Shown piece after piece: positions 38,296 through 47,272 of a DNA stretch of 64,000 nt. Numbering within the stretch: the first letter of the stretch is position 1; each line of letters starts with the position of its first letter. A program made the translations under genes and the position numbers. Below the pieces are notes generated by a model. That model worked only from the letters and a program-made list of their open reading frames with translations. It was not told the DNA's origin and made no database searches. The DNA comes from Symbiodinium kawagutii (Eukaryota; Sar; Dinophyceae; Suessiales; Symbiodiniaceae): NCBI GenBank assembly GCA_009767595.1, contig VSDK01011733.1, forward strand, positions 368,776 through 432,775, read 5' to 3'.

Positions 38296-41200
38296 TCCTC
38301 CTGGTGGAGGATTCAAGTGAAGATGGAGGAGTTCCGGGTGAAGAGAGCAAGGAGGATGAAGTTCCCGGTCGAAGAGAGGATGTGAGGAGCCAGACTCCCG
38401 TGAATGAGGGAGGGGGAAGAATAGATAGGGAGCTCCCGGCAGCAGGGGAGCATGAGAAAGTGCCGTCAAAGAAAACAGAGAGAGGTGATGAGGTGACCCT
38501 GGAAGAGCCGCTCAACCTGACCATGCCGTACTCAGAGACCAAGACAACCGTCGATGCCAAGAAGTCACTTCAGAGAGAGGGAGGTGACAAGAACCTCCTG
38601 GATGCTCAGTTTCACCTTGCGGATGTAGGGGCTGCCACTCCTGCGTCTGCCACCGTTAATGCTTTTGAAGCTGGCTGGGGAAGTCACAATCCTAAGCCAT
38701 CCAAGTCCAGTCTTTTTGCTGGCAATTTTCCACGACAGCACTCAGGCATGGGCCGAGTTGAGGCGAAAAAAGGAGTGAGCGACTGTGTGCATGAGTTTGG
38801 GGTTGAACACGTTTTTAGATGGTTGGAGGGGGCTCTAGATTCTTTGCAGGTGCCGCTTTGCAAGACCCAGACCAAGGGCAAAGTTTTCCCTTTGCCCACA
38901 TCTAGAGATAACCTCTCCCGGGTGTTCCCCCAAGCTAGTGTAGATGAACTAAGTGCGTTGGTGTGTTTGGTGTGTGCTTTGAACTCACTGAATGGAGGTG
39001 AGTTGCACAATCCCCGAAACCCTTCTTGTTTCCAACGTCGTATCCTAGCAAACTTGTTGGGTGCCTGTAGTCAGATGGTAGGTTGGGATGAACGGGCTCC
39101 TGTGTTTAGCTGGGATGAGTTTTGGAAAATTCGAGGGGTTGATTACAAAGGTGATGAGGTTCAAACGGCACAACGAATATGTTGGGCTTCAGTGTCACCT
39201 GCTCTTCCAGACGAAGTCGGAGGAGTAAATTTGGAAGATGTGGTAGAGTTAGGGTCTAAAGAGTACGTTTGTAACTTTGAGGAGCACATGTTGGACCCTA
39301 AGGACCAGGTCTATGTGAAGCCGCCACGTGTTATGGTAGACGAAGCCCACTGGGATGAGCTTTGTTCAAACCTGATGCGTAAAGGGATCTTTGGCCGGGT
39401 GCATGAAGATGACCTGTATACTGTGCAGGGGAAGCCAGTGTTAAATGGACTCTTTGGTGTGTCAAAGCAAGAGTTCACTGACAATGGTGTGGAGGTGATG
39501 AGGGTCATAATGAATATGACACCTGTCAATGCTTTGTGTCGAGATTTGGACAGCGACATTTCAACACTCCCTACATGGGCCACTATGAGTCCGCTACAGC
39601 TTGAAGTGGATGAAGATTTAGTGGTCTCCAGTGAGGATGTTCGTTGCTTCTTTTATATTTTTCGACTACCTCCATCGTGGTACCCGTTTATGGCTTTCAA
39701 TCGCCCTTTACCTACCCATCTTGCTGGTGAACGGTCTGGTCGGTGGTATCCCTGTAGTGCCGTGCTGCTTATGGGTTTCAAGAACAGTGTTTCTTTAGCA
39801 CAGCATATACACAGGGTTCTGGCAAAAGGAGCTCTACGGTCAGCAGGATTGGGAGGCGAGTTGGAGGTCAGGAAAGATCGCGGTTTTTCTTCGGGTAATC
39901 CTCTTTATCGTATTTACCTGGACAATTTCGATGAGTTGCGCAAAGTTTCAAAAACTACATCTAGGCTTGTTGCTGGGGAAGTGACGCCCTTGGTGAGTGG
40001 GCTGCGGTCGGAGTACATGTTGAAGAAGGTGCCCAGGCATCCCAAGAAAGCCGTGGCCTCTCAGCTACAGGCAGAAATTCAAGGAGCAATGGTCGATGGT
40101 TCAAAAGGGATCATTTACCCAAAACCTGAAAAGGTCTTGAAGTATGCCTTTCTTGCCAAGATGTTGGTTGAAAGTGGAAGCGCTACGCAGAAACAGGTCC
40201 AGGTAGTGGCTGGAGGGGTAGTTTACCTAGCCATGTTTCGCCGTCCCCTTCTCGGTGCACTCAACCATGTGTGGAACTACATCACTTCTTTCGAGGGATA
40301 TCCGCCGGTGGTAAAACTGCCAATGCCAAGTGAAGTTAAGCTGGAGCTTTGTCGTTTTTTGGGATTGTTGCCGTTGGCGTTCCTCAACCTTCGTAGTGAA
40401 GTGTCCACCCAAGTTACAGCTAGTGATGCATCAACAACTGGAGGAGGTGTGACTGTGTCAAGAGGATTGACACCTGCAGGGTGTGTGGCTGCGCAGTGCC
40501 CAGCACGCGGTGATGTGGTGGAACCCGTTGACGTTACCCAAGTTTTAACGGTTGGCCTTTTTGATGGCATAGCTGGGTTGAGAGCTGCGGTCGACCTACT
40601 GGGATGGAATGTAGCCGGGCATATTTCGGTTGAGTGTTCCGCTGAAGCGAATCGCGTGGTTGAGAGTAGGTTCCCAAACACAGTGGTCGTCCAAGATGTC
40701 CACTTGATAACCCCCGAGCTTATAAAGTCATGGGCTCTTAAGTTTTCCCAAGTGGGACTTGTTGTTTTGGGAGCAGGGCCACCCTGCCAAGGGGTGAGCG
40801 GCCTTAACGCTAACAAAAAAGGAGCATTGAAAGATGCTCGTAGCAGCTTGTTCCAAGTGGTAGACCCAATCAGACAGCAGCTAAAAGCTGCATTTCCTTG
40901 GGCCCAAGTCAAGGGGCTGATGGAGTCAGTGGCCTCCATGAGTTCAGAAGATGAGAGCCTGATGACTCGCCATTTTGGCGCAAAACCGGTCATGATAAAT
41001 TCATCTGATGTCAGCTTGGCACATCGCCCTCGGTTGTATTGGCTGGATTGGGAACTACATGAAACCTCGAATGTACAGTTTTCTACCTTGGACAGTGGGA
41101 GACTGAAAGTGTCTCTCAAAGCACACTGTGATAGCACCGCCTTTTTCAAGCCAGGCTGGAAACGCACATCAGATGAGCCGATGGCAACGTTCACTACTGC

Positions 41201-42125
41201 ACGCCCAAATGTGAAGCCTCCTTTTAAACCCGCTGGGTATCACTCTTGTACAGCTGATACACTGGACCGGTGGGAACAAGATATGTACAGATACCCGCCG
41301 TATCAATATGCTCAAAAGTTTTGTCTCCAAGATCGCCACGGAAGTTTAAGACTTGCAACGGCTGAAGAACGTGAGGTAGTAATGGGGTTCCCAAGGAACT
41401 ACACGTTCCATTGCGTCCCAAAAGCACAGCAGGGAACTCAGAGGCACGAGGACCTTCGCTGTTCGCTGGTAGGCAATTCATGGAACATTGTTACCGTGGC
41501 TTGGTTGCTTAGCCAGTTGGGTAACCTCCTAGGACTCAATGAAGACCTCACCCCACAACAAGTGGTGGATAGAGCAACACCAGGCAAAGCCAACACTTTT
41601 CAAAGTTTCCTTTCGCGACCCTCAATGAAAGCAATTCGAGCTGTGCCTGACAAGGGCAATGAGAAGAAGCTCATTGCTAAATTGATGCAGCAAGTCAGTT
41701 TGAAGGGAGATGATCTGTTGTTAAGTGCGCAAAGCGAAGACACCATTAGGTACCATAGATTGCGAGCGTCATTGCCAGCAAAGCTGTGGAAATGGCGAAC
41801 TGTCACAGGGTGGCAATGGACAGGAGAAAGTGAACACATAAATGTGTTGGAAATGAGAGCCGCGTTGACGGCGCTGAAGTGGAGGATTGAGAAAAATGAA
41901 AAACTCAATTCCAAGTTCGTGCGTTTAGTTGATTCATTAGTGGTATTGCGCTCGCTCAGTAGAGGGCGTAGTAGCAGCCGTAAATTAAAGAGAACCTTAT
42001 TGCGAGCGAACGCGCTGATTCTTGCAACCCAAACTCAAGTGGTGTGGGCCTATGTCCACACCAAAGAGAATCCGGCTGATGCCCCGTCGCGGCATCACCG
42101 GAAACGCAAATGGGCCAATGCCTAA
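37278..42125 (+). CDS. Element 2 Pol: reverse transcriptase - RNase H interrupted by C5-cytosine methyltransferase
   Basis: Open frame of 1615 residues, but residues 1-337 overlap gag and read as low complexity; genuine Pol begins at the slip site 38286. Reverse transcriptase (about 670-950): motif A SSEDVRCFFYIF, motif B LLMGFKNSVSLAQ, motif C IYLDNFDEL, where the usual second Asp is Asn (39923-39925). RNase H first Asp is residue 1050 (ASDAST). Residues about 1092-1420 form a DNA cytosine methyltransferase: GLFDGIAGL, AGPPCQGVSGLN (Cys1170), MESVASM, HRPRLYWLDW and SLVGNSW. RNase H then resumes with Glu1525 (HINVLEMRAAL), Asp1552 (LVDS) and Asp1601 (NPADAPSR). Overlaps the recombinase ORF by about 100 bases. 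Confidence 0.9.
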   Translation: MHEAKDKPEPLAPSDVATSDSHLSRDMGDQLRRGGCFEVTSRSSRRMGSPERKRRRKERQGQTQLQLIEGEEKKEKRKEKGEEEDKKGAAEKDGRKDERFEDDPGFVWGDGPRPGSPEQKNPPEEDQEKNPQRQSDFIKLIVIGDERNRWGDGGHNAGAAVKDTKDRRALPRPPLLRSPSIHEGSHPPIHWSSLGSGSRFTPAGGDAICTPTLRTPSKSSYGQGVPNLGYNTGPATAGPPSRGGRRRLSTGEGARDAAVRIGVDGFAESGNHPWCGSRHRESSRNRSRTERGETRCPGEAKQQQRRAGERKSRRKRERQGQRKGKGQAQRGQQRRRKKVILLVEDSSEDGGVPGEESKEDEVPGRREDVRSQTPVNEGGGRIDRELPAAGEHEKVPSKKTERGDEVTLEEPLNLTMPYSETKTTVDAKKSLQREGGDKNLLDAQFHLADVGAATPASATVNAFEAGWGSHNPKPSKSSLFAGNFPRQHSGMGRVEAKKGVSDCVHEFGVEHVFRWLEGALDSLQVPLCKTQTKGKVFPLPTSRDNLSRVFPQASVDELSALVCLVCALNSLNGGELHNPRNPSCFQRRILANLLGACSQMVGWDERAPVFSWDEFWKIRGVDYKGDEVQTAQRICWASVSPALPDEVGGVNLEDVVELGSKEYVCNFEEHMLDPKDQVYVKPPRVMVDEAHWDELCSNLMRKGIFGRVHEDDLYTVQGKPVLNGLFGVSKQEFTDNGVEVMRVIMNMTPVNALCRDLDSDISTLPTWATMSPLQLEVDEDLVVSSEDVRCFFYIFRLPPSWYPFMAFNRPLPTHLAGERSGRWYPCSAVLLMGFKNSVSLAQHIHRVLAKGALRSAGLGGELEVRKDRGFSSGNPLYRIYLDNFDELRKVSKTTSRLVAGEVTPLVSGLRSEYMLKKVPRHPKKAVASQLQAEIQGAMVDGSKGIIYPKPEKVLKYAFLAKMLVESGSATQKQVQVVAGGVVYLAMFRRPLLGALNHVWNYITSFEGYPPVVKLPMPSEVKLELCRFLGLLPLAFLNLRSEVSTQVTASDASTTGGGVTVSRGLTPAGCVAAQCPARGDVVEPVDVTQVLTVGLFDGIAGLRAAVDLLGWNVAGHISVECSAEANRVVESRFPNTVVVQDVHLITPELIKSWALKFSQVGLVVLGAGPPCQGVSGLNANKKGALKDARSSLFQVVDPIRQQLKAAFPWAQVKGLMESVASMSSEDESLMTRHFGAKPVMINSSDVSLAHRPRLYWLDWELHETSNVQFSTLDSGRLKVSLKAHCDSTAFFKPGWKRTSDEPMATFTTARPNVKPPFKPAGYHSCTADTLDRWEQDMYRYPPYQYAQKFCLQDRHGSLRLATAEEREVVMGFPRNYTFHCVPKAQQGTQRHEDLRCSLVGNSWNIVTVAWLLSQLGNLLGLNEDLTPQQVVDRATPGKANTFQSFLSRPSMKAIRAVPDKGNEKKLIAKLMQQVSLKGDDLLLSAQSEDTIRYHRLRASLPAKLWKWRTVTGWQWTGESEHINVLEMRAALTALKWRIEKNEKLNSKFVRLVDSLVVLRSLSRGRSSSRKLKRTLLRANALILATQTQVVWAYVHTKENPADAPSRHHRKRKWANA
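38286..38312 (+). promoter_or_regulatory. -1 ribosomal frameshift signal, element 2 gag/pol
   Basis: Heptamer A AAA AAG (38286-38292) is in the Gag frame and immediately precedes the gag TGA. A -1 slip continues as KKVILLVED in the Pol frame. A perfect 7-bp hairpin follows at once: ATCCTCC (38295-38301), loop TGGT, GGAGGAT (38306-38312). The 2-base spacer is shorter than usual, so the stem might partly open or a larger fold may act. Confidence 0.75.
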
Positions 42126-43203
42126 AAGGCATCTAGAAGCCCCCACGCAGGAATCACGTGCAAAAGCTCGTCAAGCCATAGGTTCTCTCAAAAGTTTAAC
42201 GGTACAGCCCATCACTAAAGCACGTTACCAGCAAAGTCTGGATCTCTTTTTTCAATACTTGAAAGATGAAAAACTCCTGTTGCCAAAGCAGCCTGGGGAG
42301 TTGGATTGCATCGCTAGTGATTATTTGGAGCATCTCTGGGCCAAAGGTCTGGGGCGTGCCACTGCTTCAAATTTTTTAGCTGCTCTCCAGGACTCGCAGC
42401 CCAGTCTGAGAGGCAAGCTCCCTCAAAGCTGGCGCTTGTTGAAAGCCTGGGTATCCAACGAAATACCTAATCGGGCGCCACCGCTGCCCAAAGAAGTCCT
42501 ATACGCCATGGTAGGATATTGCCTTTTTAAGGATTGGCACACCATGGCTTTGAGTTTGTTATTAGCTTATCATGGACTCCTGAGGACTGGGGAGTTGTTG
42601 CAAGTTAAAGCTGCTCATGTTTCAGTGCAGAACCCCAAGGGTCCTGCCGTCGTATCGCTAGGCCTCACAAAAGGAGGCAAAAGGCAAGGTGCTGCTGAAT
42701 CAGTTACCTTGTACAATGAGGATTTATGTAGACGATTGTTTCAGTGGAAACAAGTTTTCCCTAGTTCCGCACTGCTCACTGGGCCGTCCTGGAAATGGCG
42801 TCAAGTTTTTAACACTATCCTTCAATCCCTAGGTTTCGACCGTTGGGACTTCCGACCTTATTCGCTCCGCCGTGGCGGTGCCACGGACATGTTCAAACAC
42901 GAGGGTAGCTTTGATAGGTTGATTGTGTTAGGACGATGGCAGTCAGTCAAGACTGCTCGGCTTTATGTGAACGAGGGCCTCTCTATTTTAGCAGAATTAG
43001 AGTTGCCTTGGACTAGGTTCAATCGTACTTTTCAATCACAATACTTATGCTCTGTACAAAAAGCTTTGCCTAAACTTGAGCGAGGATCTTCAAAGAAGAC
43101 CCAGAGCAGGGGGCGTTGGAAGGGGACAAAAAAGAGAAGCAAATGGGAGCAAGACAGGGGCAGTTTCGTTTTCGCAAGGGGCGCAAGGGGAATTTTTTAC
43201 TAA
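42022..43203 (+). CDS. Element 2 tyrosine recombinase
   Basis: 393 residues from 42022; the first ATGs lie within the end of pol, and 42079 or 42118 are possible later starts. The N-terminal SAM-like core-binding domain runs about 45-150. Catalytic residues: Arg in YHGLLRTGELLQV, a Lys-bearing hairpin (GLTKGGKRQG), the box RPYSLRRGGAT (His position taken by Tyr or Ser), GRW in VLGRWQS, and Tyr in TARLYVNE. This is the enzyme expected to integrate the circular DNA copy. The C-terminal Lys-rich 28 residues are encoded by repeat B1. The frame is +1 relative to pol, so a separate start or reinitiation is needed, unlike the fused element 1. Confidence 0.88.
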   Translation: MQPKLKWCGPMSTPKRIRLMPRRGITGNANGPMPKRHLEAPTQESRAKARQAIGSLKSLTVQPITKARYQQSLDLFFQYLKDEKLLLPKQPGELDCIASDYLEHLWAKGLGRATASNFLAALQDSQPSLRGKLPQSWRLLKAWVSNEIPNRAPPLPKEVLYAMVGYCLFKDWHTMALSLLLAYHGLLRTGELLQVKAAHVSVQNPKGPAVVSLGLTKGGKRQGAAESVTLYNEDLCRRLFQWKQVFPSSALLTGPSWKWRQVFNTILQSLGFDRWDFRPYSLRRGGATDMFKHEGSFDRLIVLGRWQSVKTARLYVNEGLSILAELELPWTRFNRTFQSQYLCSVQKALPKLERGSSKKTQSRGRWKGTKKRSKWEQDRGSFVFARGARGIFY

Positions 43204-43427
43204 CTAAAGTGTCTGTCTTCGGGTGTGGCCGGACTTTCACTTTAGAATCCTAAGGAAATGGAAGGGGAAGAAACTGTGTTAATCAATACCCGAGCCTGAG
43301 CTCTTTCTTTGGGTGTGGCCGGAAAACTCAGGGGGTATTTTGTAGTTGTGTAGTCAATGAGAATTGACTTATCGTTGAGAACATTGGTCTTGCAAAGCAA
43401 AAAATGAGTGTGCTGCTGTGAATCTTT
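43118..43427 (+). repeat. Element 2 split direct repeat B1
   Basis: 310 bases identical to B2 except for a tandem 9-base duplication (CGCAAGGGG). It starts inside the recombinase ORF and holds two copies of GGGTGTGGCCGGA about 95 bases apart. Ends GTGAATCTTT against A2. Confidence 0.92.
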
Positions 43428-43497
43428 GGGTCAACGTCCCCGTACTTAAAGATGAACACAGCATGTATGAATTTTTTATGTAGTTTCGGCTTACAGC
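43427..43497 (+). repeat. Element 2 split direct repeat A2
   Basis: Exact 71-base copy of A1. Overlaps the last T of B1, so the circle junction reads GAATCTTTGGGTCAAC. Confidence 0.92.
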
Positions 43498-43513
43498 CCC
43501 TCCCCGTTTTTAT

Positions 43514-43533
43514 AACTCCCGCCCGTGGGAGTT
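43514..43533 (+). terminator. Perfect hairpin between A2 and B2 of element 2
   Basis: AACTCCC (43514-43520), loop GCCCGT, GGGAGTT (43527-43533), preceded and followed by T runs. It lies in the unique A2-B2 spacer and could mark transcript end processing; the role is inferred only from position. Confidence 0.35.
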
Positions 43534-43537
43534 TTCC

Positions 43538-43838
43538 GGAAGGGGACAAAAAAGAGAAGCAAATGGGAGCAAGACAGGGGCAGTTTCGTTTTCGCAAGGG
43601 GAATTTTTTACTAACTAAAGTGTCTGTCTTCGGGTGTGGCCGGACTTTCACTTTAGAATCCTAAGGAAATGGAAGGGGAAGAAACTGTGTTAATCAATAC
43701 CCGAGCCTGAGCTCTTTCTTTGGGTGTGGCCGGAAAACTCAGGGGGTATTTTGTAGTTGTGTAGTCAATGAGAATTGACTTATCGTTGAGAACATTGGTC
43801 TTGCAAAGCAAAAAATGAGTGTGCTGCTGTGAATCTTT
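43538..43838 (+). repeat. Element 2 split direct repeat B2 and right end
   Basis: 301 bases matching B1, ending GTGAATCTTT. The flank continues as TA repeat, matching the TA run left of A1. Confidence 0.92.
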
Positions 43839-43869
43839 ATATATATTCATAGCGGTCAATCATGTGATG

Positions 43870-44270
43870 AGCCACCGGTGGCTCGATATGACGTGGGGTC
43901 CCATGACAAACAGGTCACGGGGTATGAGCAAGACGTGCAATCATCAACAAAGACAAGGGGGAATGGGAACAAATCGATTCACCACAATTTGTTGACAGTT
44001 TTTCACGTGCTTAGATTCTTTTTGGGCAAAGGCAAACAAAAGGTTGTGAGTTATGGTGATTTGTGTGCAGATATTTGTGCGAAATTAGGTGTGCCCCACA
44101 GCTGGTTGGTTCCGTAGAGTTTTGGAGTGTGCCGTTGGGGTGCCACCCATGGAAAATTCACCATGAATGGTGGATGTCCCAAGTTTTTTCTAGAAAACCT
44201 GTGCTACTTGATGCATTTTGATCCAGTACTGATCCTCTTGCCCGGCATATGTGGAGTCTTGATCCATCTT
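43870..44270. other. No supported gene
   Basis: Short open segments; no coding bias. Confidence 0.35.
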
Positions 44271-44277
44271 GACCCAG

Positions 44278-44488
44278 TTGGATCCCCTGCCCTGCAACCT
44301 TTGGCGTAACGAAATTCGCTCCCCGTCGCAGGACCTTCGTGGCCTGGGAAACCTCCAAAGCGGTGCTGATGGCTGCAGAGCCTCGCCTGGGGCGACGATG
44401 CGGCGCCTGGGGACAGGTGGAGATCACCGTGGGGGGACGACGCCTGGGCAGCTATGAAGCCCATGGCTGTGTCTACGATGGGGGTTAA
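44278..44488 (+). CDS. Candidate terminal exon, unknown protein
   Basis: After GACCCAG: VTKFAPRRRTFVAWETSKAV, LMAAEPRLGRRCGAWGQVEI, TVGGRRLGSYEAHGCVYDGG and TAA. Long GC3-rich run without stops. Confidence 0.5.
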
Positions 44489-44665
44489 CCCCATCTATGA
44501 AGCCCATCTATCTTAACTGTTGTCTATGGGTTAAGATTGATCTTAACATATCTTAACTATTTTATATGGGTTAATATTGGATCATTATGGTGGTTGATCA
44601 ACTTCATTGACAATGATGGACACTATTATTGGCATCTAGCAACTATAGCATGAACCACCGGACAC

Positions 44666-44787
44666 TACAAGGTGGGCCCCCTAGTTATAAGTTGATTAAT
44701 AAGCCATTTAACTATAGTTATATAGAACTACCATAAAAACTGGTAGTTACCCTAGTTATAACCCAAGTTAAGGGGGCCCACCTTGTA
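44666..44787. mobile_element. MITE-like family E copy
   Basis: Perfect ends TACAAGGTGGGCCCCCT / AGGGGGCCCACCTTGTA, flanked on both sides by ACAC (4-bp target duplication). AT-rich core with further inverted TAGTTATAA words. Confidence 0.88.
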
Positions 44788-44819
44788 ACACAATGTAGGG
44801 TCCAGAAGATCCTTGATAT

Positions 44820-45010
44820 TCCTTGCTTTCCTCCCTGATTTTCGAAGCCCTGGGGGTGATGAATGTCCTGCTGAGGAATTCTGCGGTGGGATCACCTTTG
44901 ATCGCTTGGAGGTTCGGCACCTGGACAGGGGATGCCATGGCAGCGTATTGGTTCCCTGGTGGATCCGTTGGGGGAGGTCCACGCTTTGGGACTGGCCAAA
45001 GTGTGTGACT
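44820..45010. CDS. Coding-like island, strand unresolved
   Basis: Plus strand reads IFEALGVMNVLLRNSAVGSP, minus strand PLQAIKGDPTAEFLSRTFIT-type sequence; both are open and GC3-rich. Cannot be resolved by eye. Confidence 0.3.
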
Positions 45011-45604
45011 GCGGGTTGGGACGCTTACAGCGTCCAACATCACTGTTGTGACTCACAAGCATGGGCTTTGATTCGTTGTAGCAATCAAAGTAGCGTAGTC
45101 AGGGTCCTACCTGAAAGCTGGGGATCACAGTGTCATTAGTATCATAATCTGACTCTGCGAGGGGATTTGCGATTCAACCACAAGCGGATGGCACAAGTCC
45201 TGTACGCTGGGATGGGGCGTTTTCGCCGCCATTGAATTCCCAAAGGATACTCATTGCCTTGTATCAGCATGTATCAACTATGATGAGCCATCAAGTATGG
45301 GGTGAATCATTGAACGAGATCCAGTCATTGGCTTTCGTTGTTGTGAGATTGTTTCCAGCCATTTTGATCTGCTCCTTCGCAAGCATATTTCACCCAGAGT
45401 CGGGAGCTGCTACAGACTTCTTTGTTCATTTCAGTCTCTAAGACTCATTTCTATTCATTTCTTACAACAAAAATCCATGTAAAAATGACAGGCTTAACGG
45501 CTTAACAGACAGGTTCATAATGGTTGATGCTGGTGATACTTCAACTGGTCAACCCTTCCCGAAGTGAAGGCGGTCGTCACCTGGTGATTGATGACCACTG
45601 GTGA

Positions 45605-45826
45605 CTTCTGGGAAGCTTTGGGACCACCTTCACCACTTCGAGCCGCGTCCCGTTGCCGTCACCGTCACCGGGCTCAGATCTGCCCCCGCTTCACGGTGCC
45701 CGTTTCACGCCCCTCGTGCGCCGAACCATGACGAAGTTTGAAGCCGCCCGGGCGGCGCACAATGCGACCAAAGCCAAGCAGGGCTTCCCAGGGACGGGTG
45801 GCAACAAATCCTTGCGATTCATGTGA
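45605..45826 (+). CDS. Candidate terminal exon, unknown protein
   Basis: Open from 45605 to TGA at 45824. Reads SRVPLPSPSPGSDLPPLHGA, RFTPLVRRTMTKFEAARAAH and NATKAKQGFPGTGGNKSLRF. Strong codon bias; upstream boundary unclear. Confidence 0.48.
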   Translation, partial: LLGSFGTTFTTSSRVPLPSPSPGSDLPPLHGARFTPLVRRTMTKFEAARAAHNATKAKQGFPGTGGNKSLRFM

Positions 45827-45902
45827 TTACCTGTAATGGTTATATACATTATATCTGGACATACTTTGTGCCATATTTATGGGTGTAAATTATTGTAAAA
45901 AG

Positions 45903-46018
45903 TGGCTATGGGTCAATATTAATCATCAATAATGGTGGATAATAACCAACAAACTATAGGGAAAACAATGGTTAATGGTAGGGGAACCAGGGGGACTAAG
46001 GGTTTTGACCCACAGCCA
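45903..46018. mobile_element. MITE-like family B copy
   Basis: Ends GTGGCTATGGGTCAATATT and GGTTTTGACCCACAGCC; next to a family C copy. Confidence 0.82.
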
Positions 46019-46024
46019 TGTGTT

Positions 46025-46144
46025 TACCCTGTGGTAAACTAACATGGCAGGCTGGAAAATCCAGCATTTTGTTACGAAAATCCTGGGAAATCATCCATTT
46101 ATGATGGATTTTCCAGCCAGCCATGTTAGTCTGCCAGAGGGTAA
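46025..46144. mobile_element. MITE-like family C copy
   Basis: Ends TACCCTGTGGTAAACTAACA and CATGTTAGTCTGCCAGAGGG, with long inner arms GCTGGAAAATCC / GGATTTTCCAGC. Confidence 0.85.
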
Positions 46145-46552
46145 TGGTTATATCTGGGTATACTTCACGCGGTATTTATGTGAGTAATGTTTATATTTGT
46201 CAATGTTGATCAGTGTCAAATTCTTGTTGATTCACGTGCTAGTTGGATCTTCTTGGCCTCGATTTTTTCAAATTAATAAATATGTATGACAGTTCTTTCT
46301 TTATCTTTCTTTTACTTATTGTTTAAATTGTTTGATTAATCATGTTTATGCAATTTGTTTTTTTTCTGGTGGCAAGTGAACTCCTGCGTTGGAACTAGTG
46401 TCACTGGCCAGACGTTCCCCCTGCTGCTGCCCCTAGAGCCTCCAATTTTTTGATGCCAGGGATTTGTGGCTACGACGTAGGGCGATCATGAATTTCCTGT
46501 GGATGTTGGCGATTGCTTATCCTTGATTGGTCGCTTATCCTTGATTAAGTGG

Positions 46553-46645
46553 GTGTTTCTCAAAATAGGGATACCCCAAGTCATCCTTTAATGGTCATTT
46601 ATAGTGATAAATCAACCATTTTTGGGGTCCCCCATTTTGAGAAAC
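46553..46645. mobile_element. MITE-like family A copy
   Basis: Ends GTGTTTCTCAAAATAGGGAT and CCCCCATTTTGAGAAAC around a typical CATCCTTTAATGGTCATTTA core. Confidence 0.85.
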
Positions 46646-46687
46646 GAGCAATGAACGTAATTGTCATTGACATATATTCATAGATAT

Positions 46688-46704
46688 ATCAGATATATAT
46701 ATAT
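46688..46704. repeat. (TA)n microsatellite
   Basis: TA run in TATATG-rich sequence. Confidence 0.85.
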
Positions 46705-47160
46705 ATTTACATGTATATACGCATATATGAATGTATACTTATATATCTGTCAATAGTCTCTTTTTACAAGTCGTACAAGTAGTTGTCATGATAAGTGAAT
46801 ACAGTCACTTGGTAGGCTATATAAGTGGTTGCCATTGACTGATAGAATTGGTTATTGTCTCTGGTCGCGAGCAGTACCCGCTGTTCTTGATCACTTGTGA
46901 CCACTTGGTTGTTACGATCAACTGACGAATTCAATCGATCAATTGAATCACCATCCCAATCCTTCCAGCAACCGGGAAACCCCAAGTGTTACACTGTTGA
47001 GGATAGTATTGTTACACCAGGTTGAGGATGGATATGTATTATATTATTTGTGTTACTTTGCGATTTGTTTTACTTATTCCTTGGTTACATCCAAGGTATA
47101 CCATCACAGGTTTCCTTTCTTTGCTACCTTATGTGTCATGATGATCACTTTATTATTCGT

Positions 47161-47272
47161 GGTTGTGGGTCAAAACCCTGTACCCTTGGTTCGCCTATCA
47201 TTCGCCATTGTGTTCCCTTTTATTAGTAGGTTCTTATCCCTTATTATCCATGGTTAATATCGACCCATCGCT
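47161..47272. mobile_element. MITE-like family B copy, diverged
   Basis: GGTTGTGGGTCAAAACCCTG at one end and AATATCGACCCATCGC at the other. Confidence 0.72.

Larger units (their letters stand above)
35844..43838 (+). mobile_element. Retroelement 2: tyrosine-recombinase retrotransposon with a cytosine methyltransferase nested in RNase H
   Basis: An 8.0-kb unit with split direct repeats A1 (35844-35914), B1 (43118-43427), A2 (43427-43497) and B2 (43538-43838). Coding order is an RS/ER-rich ORF, Gag, Pol in the -1 frame, and a recombinase in its own overlapping frame. It is inserted in a TA microsatellite: TA repeats flank both ends. All frames are uninterrupted and the repeats are identical apart from one 9-base tandem duplication in B1, so the copy is recent. 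Same architecture class as element 1, but the protein sequences and the methyltransferase position differ. Confidence 0.9.

Noticed and set aside
43452..43664. 70-residue ORF resembling ORF1 of element 2
   Set aside because: It is the A2 repeat copy of the ORF1 start running into B2, not a gene.
1970..43838. Classification of the two elements as LTR or LINE retrotransposons
   Set aside because: No LTR pair at the outer ends, no protease or DDE integrase, no endonuclease or poly-A tail; split repeats and a tyrosine recombinase point elsewhere.
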